Below are positions 25,021-35,600 of a DNA stretch of 64,000 bases, piece after piece. The position numbers and the translations under genes were made by a program. The DNA lies in the NCBI RefSeq assembly GCF_905147045.1, contig NC_065914.1:1054001-1118000 (forward strand). Reading direction: 5' to 3'. How positions within the stretch are numbered: the stretch's first letter is position 1; every line of letters begins with the position of its first letter. This DNA is from Nymphalis io. Taxonomy: Eukaryota; Arthropoda; Insecta; Lepidoptera; Nymphalidae. The notes under the pieces were generated by a model, which had not been told where the DNA came from, searched no databases, and worked only from the letters and a program-made list of their open reading frames with translations.

Positions 25021-25135
25021 ATAAACGCCAGAAACGAAAAAAAAAGCAGTACTGCAGTAGCTGTCAGCTTTCAGTTTCGGATCAGTATGAAACAAAAAGT
25101 TGTCGTTTGTATATTAAATAGTAACTCGATTTAAG
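25021..25135 (+). promoter_or_regulatory. Probable promoter/leader of ZAD gene 1 with initiator-like TCAGT and a short uORF
   Basis: Two TCAGT arthropod initiator matches lie at 25071-25075 and 25082-25086. An upstream ATG at 25087 opens a 15-codon frame whose TAA (25132-25134) ends one base before the main ATG (25136). If transcription starts at the second TCAGT, the uORF start would be only about 3 bases from the cap and probably unused; if it starts at the first or upstream, it could be used. No TATA box is visible at the right distance. Confidence 0.35.
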
Positions 25136-28100
25136 ATGACCGAAATTTGGAATTTAAACGCATTGTGCAGATGTTGTCATGCTGACGGAAACTTTAGAGA
25201 TTTAAATTCAAATTGCAACGTAATGGGTTCTGTTGAATTATGTACGGATTTGTTGAAAGATACATTTGGGATAAATGTAAGTCAGGTTTCAATAATAAAT
25301 TAAATAAATGTTTCAGTAGTATATACTTGCCTATTTTTTTTTAATTTATAACAATATATATTTTTATTTATAAAAAACTAACAAACATTTCATCATTTAT
25401 TATTAGTATTAGATGTTTTAATATATAAGTGTAACAAAAATTAGGAAATAATACCTTCAAATGCAACATATAAAACTTTAATAATAGGTTATTTTACACT
25501 AAATATTTTAAATAAAAATAAATCATATAAATAATAACAATATTATTTTTCAGTCAAATGATAACCATACTTTTTTTATATTCTCCAATAGTATTATATA
25601 TATTATCATGTACAATTATGTTAATTTTAGGTGCTAAATATTAAATTGTTATAAATTTAAAAACATTAAAATATAGTATGTACAATTAATATTATAAATT
25701 TAGTCTTGAGAATTAATCTAGATAATAATATTATTCCTTCGTAAATTTTATTTGTAGCTACCATCACCATCTATTGAAGTCAGTAATACCATATGTGATG
25801 AATGTGTACATCAGTTGCAAAATGCTACAAAATTCAAGAGACAGGTGATGCACTGCGAGCAAAAGTTTCAGGAGTATTGTAAAAGTGAGTTATATGTTTA
25901 TTAATCAATATGTACTCCACTAGCTGAGCCTGAGACCTCACTCATGTGTAATTCAGCTTTGTAACTAAGAATACAGACATATGTATTGACTTTGGCGAGC
26001 TCAGAAGGTAGTTACAATGAGAATGAGGACTTGAACTTGACCCTGTTGTAACTTGTGAACTGATTCTGATTCAAATATGTTTCCTAGGTAGTGAAAGGAA
26101 ATTTTACACTATATAATTTTTATAACAAATATTCTTGACGTAGAAGTATTGGCATAAAATCTTGTGACACATACTCGGAATATTATTCAGGAAAATATAC
26201 TAATTTACCACATTTGGTCTCTTCCTGATCTTTTTTAGTTTATATCTTTTATGCCTAGAATATATGTTCAATAAATGTATGAAATTATTGTTGAATTAAA
26301 AAACGTTTTTTTAATTTATACTTTTTTTCTTTACAGATGAATTATTGCAAAATATAAATATTAAATTAGAGAATGAAGACGGTAAGTCAGATATAATATA
26401 ACGGTAAGTCATTAATTAATATCTAGAAATGTCTTATATAATATCTTGTCATATTTTAAAGAATTGATTTTAAGGGCTCATTAATCGAAACGCAAAAACT
26501 TTGATGAATGATTCGACTACAAGATCTGGGGGGCAATTGAACTAGTTTGTTATGGTTATGATACAGGACAGACATTTGTTTGCATGAACATGTCTGTTTG
26601 TCCTGAGTCTGGGTGTAATTATCTATATAAGTATGTATTTACAAATGTAAAGTAGTATATGTAGTATATCAGTTGTCTGGTTTCCATAGTACGAGCTCTG
26701 CTTAGTTTGGGATCAGATGGCCGTGTGTGAATAATGTCCCAGGATATTATTATACTACTCCGATCTAACTTCGACCGAACCACGACTGGATCGGATAACG
26801 TTTCGTTTTGATTGTGTAAAGTGAAAATTTGTTAGTAGAATGTCTCTTTGAATATAAATCAAATTTTAAAATTTTCTTTTCCAGATTACCATGTTATAGT
26901 GAAAACTGAAATAGCTTTGAAAGATGAAGGTATTTATGAAAATATATAAAAAGTCTTTTTGAAATTTCAAAGCCAATCAAAGTTCATCTTTAAAATTTAG
27001 GGTATGTTAATATTGGGATCGACAGTCACATTAGCCAACGTAATGAGTTACAGGGCCGTTTTTTTACATAGCCAGTGATTAAAACAAAACAAAAGTCAAT
27101 AATTAACAATTGAAGTTTTGGTGTGATTGGCTCACAACGTAGGGGGGAGGGGTTGGAGAAGATGGTAAATTTTCACGGGCCCAGTGTCTTGCAAGCGTGA
27201 TTTTGCTATTTATTGCCACAATAAAACTCGGCCTTAACTTGATATTTTGATAACATCGCTTGCTGTTGATGATTTCCTTAATTTACCATGGACATAGACA
27301 ACAGAGTAATAGCTCTAGGCATAGACAAAGCTACTGTGCGACTAATCTTTCTATAGTAGGCAACTTAGATGCATTATATAGAAGGTGGATTACCAGGGTG
27401 GCGGCGAAAATGACGATACGTTATATAAGAAAACACTTGTAATGCTCGTTACAACGGTTACAATACCAATGCCCGATATATTTAAACTGGCGGTATTTAT
27501 ACAAAAACATCTTGACCTAATTTAATACTAAATTTACAAACTTAAAAGATTAATTAAACATTGTTTATCTTAATTATTCTAATGATTATTTACGGACAAA
27601 TATTATTTAATAATACAGGATTATGTAACATTAAAGATTAATATATTACACCGGAAGTTGATAAGCAGCAGATAACCTAGCCAGATCAGTAAAATAAGAT
27701 TCTAGTAGCTTAATCCTTACATTATACATAATAAAACAAAATTATTATAGCATCGACATAATTTGAGAAAATATAAATAAACAATAAGCACTATTTATTA
27801 ATTGCGCCGGAAGCTGACAAGCAGAAGGCGCCATTAATAAATAGAATAATATATAATAAAATGTTCCAAGTATAAACAAATATGAATCAACTATTTATTT
27901 GATTATGAAAATACTAATTAAATTGTTAAACAGAAGTTTTAATCTATACTTATAAATAATCATCAAGATGTACCCGAACTAGCCGTATATGCAGGACCGG
28001 AAGTATTAATTGATAAAAATTATCAGTTTATCTTTTTCTAATTTTACCGCCTTTATTTATATTCTCACTCAACGCAAATAAATACTCGGACGTTTTCACA

Positions 28101-30152
28101 AGAATATTTGTTTATATTTTTTTTTCTCTACAAGATATTGATCACGCTTATGAATTAAAACAAGAAACGCCAGCAATTGATATAGAATATAAAATTCGAG
28201 ATAACAGACCAGAGGATGAACAAAAGATAGAAGAAATAACCACTACACAACACAGAAAGCAAGATAGTGAGTTGGTTTTTCATAATATGTTGTAACATTT
28301 TTTTTATAGAATGGGAAGGCGGACGAGCATATGGGCCACCTGATGGTAAGTGGTCACCAAACGCCCTTAGACATTGGCATTGTAAGAAATGTCAACCATC
28401 ACTTACATAGCCAATGCCTGCCTACACTGGCTCATCCACCCTTCCTTCAAACCGGAACACAACAATACCGCTGTTTTGCGGCAGAATATCAACTTTAAAT
28501 GTATGTATGTGTTTTCATAATATATGTTTGTTCACCTGGGCTTCATGCAGGTCCGTCTAGGTGGGTGCCACCCACCATCAGATATTCTGCCGCTAAGGCA
28601 CAAGGTACATAACATCTCAGTTCTCAAAGTTGGTGGCGCATTGGCGATGTAAAGTATGGCTATTATTTCTTATTTTGCCAATGTCTGCGGGCTGTGGTGG
28701 CCACTTACCATCAGGTGGCCTATATGCTCGTCCGCTGCCTATAACATAAAAAAAATGTGAGCAATATCTCCTTTTTCATTGCATGAGGTTTTCTCCTTGA
28801 TATATAATTAATCTAGTAATTACTCCTGGAGTCTTAATAAAAAAATGCGATCAGCTTCTAGATCAAATAGAAAGTACTATTGCTTAGTAAGTTAAATAAT
28901 GAAAGTTCAAAGTGTACCGTTGCTAGACTTCCTTACTCGACGTCTGGATGTGATTCCACCGTGCTGCTCAAATGCAGTTTTATATATGCACCAGATTGCA
29001 ATGTTTTTTTTTTTTAAATAGGCCTAATAACTTTCAGGTAAATATAAAAAAGCAAACCTCACGTGCAATATCTGTGATATTCATTTCAAAAGACTCGAGA
29101 CATACAACAAACACGTGGACAACCATTCTATATGTGTAAATCCCACGATTCCTCTAACAGACATCAAGAAGTTTGACTGCAAGATGTGCAGCAAAAGTTG
29201 CCGTACGATAAATGACTTGCGTGCGCACAGAAACAAACATACCAGAGAGATTATATATATTTGTGATATATGTAAATCGGAGTTCCTCAACAAGAGCTCG
29301 TTGAGGAGGCACTTGCTCTTGCACTTGGGGCTCAATAAGAAATACATGTGCCATACGTGCGGGAATTCGTTCAACGATATAACGAATTTGAATAAACACA
29401 TAACGACCGTTCACGATAAGCTGAAACTCCACAAGTGCACGCTCTGTCCGAAGGAATTCGCTGCGAAAAAAACGTTGAAGGTTCATATGCGTATTCACAC
29501 GGGAGAGAGGCCGTACAAATGTAAAACGTGCGATAAGGCATTTATTTCCTACTCATACCTCGCTAAGCATGAGACTTATCATGAAAGAAAGAGAAAATTC
29601 GGCGGTATATATATTTGCAAGTTTTGCAAAGACGTTTTCGATCATCGTGGAGTTTATGTATCACATTTAAGATCTCACGTCACGGCGAGACAGTATAATT
29701 GTACGGAATGCGGTGAAAATTTCGCGAATGGGTACACTCTAAAACGTCACTCGGAAACGCACGGCGACATACCGAAATACGCTTGCGATAAATGCGATCG
29801 CAAGTTCATGACGAAAGCTAACCTACGCAAACATAAATTAAATCACGATACGAATAAATTGAACACGAAGACAAAAGTGAAGATTGAGAAAGTTAAGTGT
29901 AAGGTCTGTAAGAGGTCGGTTACAAATATAGACAAACATCTGAACGCACATTATAACAGGCGACACCAATGCGATTTCTGCGATAAAGCGTACGCCGAGA
30001 GGAACACGCTGAACCGACACGTGAAACAGTTCCACGATGGAGTACGCCAGGAGTGTGACGTGTGCGGAAAGAGATTTCTAAAAACAAGTACTTTGAAGGC
30101 ACATCAGAAGAAATGTCATAATTTAACCATAAAGAAAAGTGAAGAGGAATGA
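25136..30152 (+). CDS. ZAD-type C2H2 zinc-finger protein (gene 1), complete, 6 exons
   Basis: Probable nuclear DNA-binding transcription factor. Spliced model: 25136-25276, 25758-25884, 26337-26381, 26885-26929, 28135-28266, 29038-30152; 1605 nt, 534 aa, all introns GT-AG and every junction in frame (phase 0, then 1,1,1,1). Exons 1-2 encode a ZAD (zinc-finger associated domain): first pair C11/C14 in LCRCCHADG, second pair C60/C63 in ICDEC. Exons 3-5 (45, 45 and 132 nt) encode an acidic linker with IKLE (K99), VKTE (K111), LKDE (K117) and LKQE (K128), each a SUMO consensus. The last exon carries all 12 C2H2 fingers (from C173), TGERP-type linkers being rare; finger 10 is short (C-x2-C-x9-H-x3-H). 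ZAD domains usually dimerise; the target is unknown. The start gives a complete ZAD; the stop is doubled (TGATGA). It is a paralog of the minus-strand gene at 32682-37594. The family is sure; orthology is not assigned. Confidence 0.9.
26560..26757 (+). repeat. SINE family C copy, 5'-truncated, in intron 3 of ZAD gene 1
   Basis: Matches the body of family C (GGACAGACATTTGT... to CCCAGGATATT) seen also at 9050-9303, 12228-12503 and 59955-60195. The tRNA-like head with the B box is missing, as in a 5'-truncated retrotransposed copy. It lies within the intron 26382-26884. Confidence 0.7.
28298..28752. repeat. Two repeat B copies in opposite orientation, in intron 5 of ZAD gene 1
   Basis: A plus-oriented copy (about 28298-28498, from the T-run and AGGCGGACGAGCATATGGGC) is followed about 45 bases later by a minus-oriented copy (about 28545-28752, ending GCTCGTCCGC). 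Both lie in the intron 28267-29037. The outer 150-200 bases could pair in the pre-mRNA. A SINE A scrap (about 28930-28975) follows. Confidence 0.75.
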
Positions 30153-30546
30153 TGAATAATTCTGTACGCGTTTTTCCGTCATGTTTGTGCTAAAGTAATA
30201 TAATAATTGTTATGGCGATCGGTTGAACGATATAAAAGTTGGTTGTAACTCGCCGTCATCAGATCGGATGTCGGCGAGTTACAACAAAGTTGGTAGCATC
30301 AAAATTCCCCATGAGAAATTACAAATACGTGCCGACTTTCATGGAGATTGGTCAAACGATGTCATCTTAAGCCAACCAACATTTTTATACATATGAGGAT
30401 ACCACGTAGGATACCATGAGTATCCCATTTGATACTTAACTAGTCCTTGTTATTTGTATGATGTTATATGATGATGGATATAACTAAGAGTGAAATCCTA
30501 ATAGATATTGGTACAATAATATAAAATAATAAAATATGGGTACTTA

Positions 30547-30552
30547 AATAAA
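30547..30552 (+). terminator. Candidate poly(A) signal of ZAD gene 1
   Basis: AATAAA about 400 bases after the stop codon, followed by a T-rich stretch (ATCTTTTATTTCC). It is the first canonical hexamer with a good downstream context. It has not been tested, and AATAAA is common by chance in AT-rich DNA. Confidence 0.4.
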
Positions 30553-30639
30553 ATCTTTTATTTCCTTCCACGGCCATAGGATTCCAGTAAACTCACGAAG
30601 GTTTGTGTATGTGAGTATTGCTGGCATTGGTAATAATTA

Positions 30640-30968
30640 ATAAAATAGATTTACTTGGTGGTAGCTTTGTGTAGGTACCACAATCACTCGTCAGATACTC
30701 TTCAGCTAAATAGCAACACTTATTATTGATGTGTTCCGGGTCAACAGGTGATTGACCCATTGTAACTGCAGGACCAGTAACAGCCTGTGAATGTCCCACT
30801 GCTGGGCTAGGGCCTCCTCTCCCTTTTTGAGGAGTACAAGAAATATAACATCTTAGTTCCAAATGTTGATCGGCGATGTAAGGAATGGTTAATATTTGTT
30901 ACATCGTCAATGTCTATGGGCGGTGGTGATCACTTACCATCAGGGGGCCCATTTGCCAGTCAGCCTAC
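30640..30968 (-). repeat. Repeat B interrupted by a SINE A scrap
   Basis: B runs from TACTTGGTGGTAGCTTTGTG to ACCATCAGGGGGCCCATTTG. At about 30775-30835 the last 60 bases of a minus-oriented SINE A (AACAGCCTGTGAATGTCCCA to TTTTTGAGGAGT) interrupt it between CTGCAGG and ACAAG. Confidence 0.8.
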
Positions 30969-30974
30969 CTATTA

Positions 30975-31312
30975 CATAAAGATCCCGAGTTCAAATCCCT
31001 AGATCGGGCCGATGAAAAGTTATTGGATTTTTCGGTCAAGTATTCTCAATTTCTCAGGCCGGAGTCTGGAAGTTAGAAGTGTGTACACTCCAGCAAAGCA
31101 CGTGCAGATTTTGGTTCTGCGCCTCAACTATTTCCGGTCGTGTCGAATTGCCGTCCCATCGGAGTATGAGAGTAAGAGAACGGAGAGTGAATCTGTGTTT
31201 TCGCACACTTTTGCACTGTAATATATCCTGTGCAAGTGGCTAATCTCTCTTGGATTGGCCGCTGAGGCCGTAATCGCTCAGGAACCATCAGTCTAGGAAT
31301 TTTCAAATAAAA
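30975..31312 (+). repeat. SINE family D copy lacking the first part of its head
   Basis: AAATCCCTAGATCGGGCCGA, TTCTCAGGCCGGAGTCTGGA, AGCAAAGCACGTGCAGATTT, GAATTGCCGTCCCATCGGAG, TTGGCCGCTGAGGCCGTAAT. Directly follows the repeat B copy. Confidence 0.8.
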
Positions 31313-31529
31313 GACAAAAGACAGAAAATATATTAATTATTATTTACATAAATCTTCGTACATCATTGTCACATATAAAAATCATATAATTTAGTAAAAA
31401 TGTTTTTAAGTACAATATTATATTTGAGCGATTGTTAAAACTAAAAAACTATTTTTTTATTAATGTTAATCCATACTTACTCAATAGATGAAGTGGATAT
31501 AAACAAAAATTTTTGTTTTTTTTTTTTAA

Positions 31530-31680
31530 ATTCAACTCGTGCTCGGTGGTGAAGAACATCGTGAGGTAGTATTGTCAGCTAATAGTCCTATGCTTTGGAG
31601 TGACGGAATAACCTTCGAAACTTCCCCTTAAGAGGGGAGACCTTACACTAATTGTGACACATTCACAGGCTTCCACTAAA
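31530..31680 (+). repeat. SINE family A, degenerate, 5'-truncated
   Basis: AATTCAACTCGTGCTCGGTG, GAAGAACATCGTGAGGTAGT, then CTTCCCCTTAAGAGGGGAGA and GACACATTCACAGGCTT. Confidence 0.65.
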
Positions 31681-31689
31681 TACCTTAAC

Positions 31690-32590
31690 AAATTATACGT
31701 CTAGAACTAGATCTTCCTCATAACTCATTTATCACTCCTACCATTGGTGAAAACCGAAAATCAAGGCGGAAGGTGAAATTTTTGAGTGTTCAGACGGACA
31801 CAGAAGCGACCGCTCCCCCGTTTGCTTTATAATCCCTACTTACCCTTTACCTAGGTAATAAACAAAGTATAAAATTTTAGGAACATTGAATTTATGCCAA
31901 CTTTGCTGCTTATATTATTTTTCATATGTTCTTACATAAATTAATACATCGTGAACAAAACTGTTAACTTTTTGCTTTCCAACAAAACATTAGAATTAAT
32001 TATAAAAATCAGCTAACACGATAGACCATATGGATAAAGCACATCCATAGAATATGAGAGCCAAATATATATTTTTCATTTCATATAAACGCAAATATAA
32101 CAATAAATAAGATTATATAGATGATAAAAGACATGACATAACTGGTCGAGATCTTAATAATCTGTGGCGTTCATTGGATTTGGTTCCTAAGTAGCTCGGG
32201 TCTTTGGAAGTAAAATTAAAGGGGATATGAGTAGTTATGTTGAATAGTGTTGTATTATAAATAAAGATATATTAATGAAAAACAACAATAATGTTTGTAT
32301 ATTATTGCAGAGCTATTATTGAATCGTTGGACTACACTGTGTGCCGGCTACCGGACACTGCATGTCATACGACACTGACAATTCTTGTAAATTAGTGATT
32401 TATATTTTATTATTTATCATTAAAATATATAACATTGTTTGATTTTATTTGGGCATCGATGGCTGTACATAATATTCTTATACCTTTTTTCTTATTTATT
32501 GGAACCTTTTGTAATAGGAAAAAGGTAGGTTACCATACAGCCTTATATATATATATTTTTTTTTAATTTAGGAACTTATGTTATATGTTT
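31690..32590. other. Intergenic tail of the convergent gene pair
   Basis: No gene or clear repeat. One curiosity on the plus strand is TATTGCAG at about 32310, followed by a GC-richer stretch (CTGTGTGCCGGCTACCGGAC) that resembles a 3' exon start but holds no long frame. Confidence 0.4.
32495..32500 (-). terminator. Candidate poly(A) signal of ZAD gene 2
   Basis: AATAAA on the minus strand about 180 bases after the stop codon; a second hexamer lies at 32444-32449. Either could serve. No transcript evidence. Confidence 0.35.
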
Positions 32591-32681
32591 TTTGTTTAAA
32601 TGTTTAACGAATAAAGCTTTTTTCATTTACAAATCTACTTTAGTATTGCTTAAATATGAAATTCTCTTTCCAGCTAATATC

Positions 32682-35600
32682 TCAATCAATTTTGCCGATA
32701 TGAACACATTTATGCCTTTTCAGACCACTGCTCTGTGTGAAGTGACTGTTACACACGTCACAGCTGAACGGCCGCTCCCCGGTGTGCACGCGCATGTGCA
32801 GCTTCAAATTACCATTTATAGAAAACTGTTTTTTACATATATTACAGTTAAACGGTTTCTCGTCCGAATGAACGCGCATATGTTTCGACAAATTACCGAT
32901 TTGTTTATTACACACTTTACACGTGTACGGTTTAACGCCCGTGTGTACACGCATGTGGCGTTTCAGCTGACCCGTCTCTCGGAACGAACGCTTGCACACG
33001 TCACAGTTGAAAGGTTTCTCGCCCGTGTGTACACGCATGTGTATCTTCAAGTAGCCGTTGTCCGAAAAGGCTTTCTTGCAGACTTTGCAAGAGAACGGCC
33101 GTTCGCCTGTGTGCGTCCGTTCGTGGAGTTTGAAACTCGCCATCTGTGCGAACTGCCGATCACAGAACGAACATATATACGGTTTGAGGCCGGTGTGCAC
33201 TCGCATGTGGACCTTCAGCGTGGTGTACGCCGTGAAGTCCTTCTTACACACCTCGCACGCGAACGGCCTCTCGCCCGTGTGCTGCCGCTGGTGTATCGAC
33301 AAGTAGCTTTTACTCGAAAATTGTTTATTGCACACTTTACACCTGTGGGGTTTGATTCCCGTATGAATTATGAATATGTGTCGCTTCAAGTGCGTCCGTT
33401 GGGGGAACCTCCTACCGCATACGTCACACACGTAAGGCCTCTCCCCCGTGTGGGTCAATATGTGGGACTTTAAGGTCTGATTGTGGCCGAACGACTTATT
33501 ACAAATGGTGCACGTGAAGTTCTTCTCGCCCGTGTGTATCTTCATATGTTCCTTCAACCCCTTCTTCCTCTGGAACTCCTTCTCGCACTGGCTGCATTTG
33601 AACTTCTCGTCACCGAAGTGCACGGATAGGTGGTTCTTCAAAAGGCGCGCTTTCTCGAAGACTTTCGCGCAAACTGTGCACGGGAACGAGCCGTTTAGTG
33701 AGTGCGTCGTGTTTATGTGTTTAATGAGTTCTTTATTGAGACTGTATCTCGCGTCGCAGATGCGACAGAGGTAGCTTTTCTCGCCGCTGTGTATCCGTTT
33801 GTGAACTTCCAGTGAGCCGTTGTACGAAAATTTCTTGTCACATATCTCACAGCTGAACTTTTTCGATATCGTTCGCTGAAGGGTTTTGCTGTCTCTGTCT
33901 GAAAATCGGATTAAAAAGCAAATTGATCTATATGGAATCGACTTATACCTGACTACTATATTCAAGAAACATCTCGTTCTGCTTACGGCCAGTACAACGT
34001 TCTAAGAGTAATTCAGATTCATTGGAACACTACTTACGGATCAGTAGCTATATTCTGTGAAAACTAACTCGAAACTCACCGCAATAAACGGTCTTAAAAT
34101 ATCAGAAAGATATATGCGACATAACATTTCAATAATACACGCAACGAAATAGTGTATCACCATAAGTCGGTTGTCAACATTTCACGGGTGAGTAATGAAG
34201 TGGTCTTACAGAATCGCACTACTGACGAGGGTAACGGATAGTTGGATATGAAGATGATGCATAAACAGTGTTTCAATAAAAAAAAGAGAATTAGACATGT
34301 AGAAGGGCTATGTTTACGCTGATATAACATCAGGGTATCAAATGGTAAATAAATCAAAGAAAATGGTGTCTCTGTATGAGTGTTTGCTGTTGGCCCTACT
34401 GGCCTTTACAGCGTCACCGGGCGTTTGGACCAGTTGCGACTAGACTCCACCTTGAAATTTGAGCCTCAAGCGCCGAGTGACGTCCATCCTGAGGGTTACA
34501 TCGCCAATGCGCCACCAACCTTGAGAACTAAGATGTTATTACCCTTTTGCCTGACTCACTCACCCTTTAAACCGAAACATAAAGATACTATGCATTGGTC
34601 GTACCCAGAGAAACCGCAGCCTTAAAGGACAGACACACACGGAGCTCCATGCTCAGTGTTGGTACATTGACAGTTGTAATTGTACTATATTACCTTGAGG
34701 TAGCGGCATCCAGCTTGTATCTTGACCAGAATGACTTCTAAGGGTGGATAAGGGCTGATCATCCGCGTCCCCTCTATCGCTAAAATCGTCTATAAAAATA
34801 TAATTTTACTAATTTTAAATAAATAATTAAAATGCTTATGTAATAAGGGTTTAATTGTATTTACTAGCCATCCCGGCTTTTAGGAATAGGTCAAAACTAT
34901 AAAGTACTAAAAATTTATCTCATCTAGATATCCTTCATAAGATAGTCTATGACCTATGTCAGTAAACTGAGTGACATTTAATACGTTAATAGTCTATAGG
35001 TGTATCCGACCGAAACAGCCTGTGAATGTCCCACTGCTGGGCTAAAGGCCTCCTCTCCTCATTTTGAGGAGATGGTTTGGAGCTTATTCCACCACGCTGC
35101 TCCAATGCGGGTTGGTGGAATACACATGTGGCAGAATTTCAGTGAAATTAGACACATGCAGGTTTCCTCACGATGTTTTCCTTCACCGTAAAGCACGAGA
35201 TGAATTATAATCACAAATTAAGCACATGAAAATTCAGTGGTGCTTGCCCGGTTTGAACCCACGATCATCGGTTAAGATTCACGCGTTCTTACCGCTGGGC
35301 CATCTCGACTTTTTCTATAGGTGTATATACAAAGACAAATAAAAACAATAATACACAGGCTTCGCACGGTTAGAGAACCCAAACCTTTATACATTATGCA
35401 TAGAGCGTAAACAAACAAATATTCATTTAATTTATATAGAAAAAGAAGTTAATACAATAATCTCATAATATGTAAATAAATTATAAAAACACGCATCATT
35501 TGTTGGTATTCATATATGATATAAATTATTGCATTTCAATTGAAATTTTAACACAATCGGTGGTGTGGAACTGGTTTAAAATTTAATTGTAAAATAAGAC

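Noticed and set aside
32592..33473. 293-residue open frame on the plus strand
   Set aside because: It is the antisense shadow of the zinc-finger exon of ZAD gene 2; regular finger repeats on the other strand keep it open.
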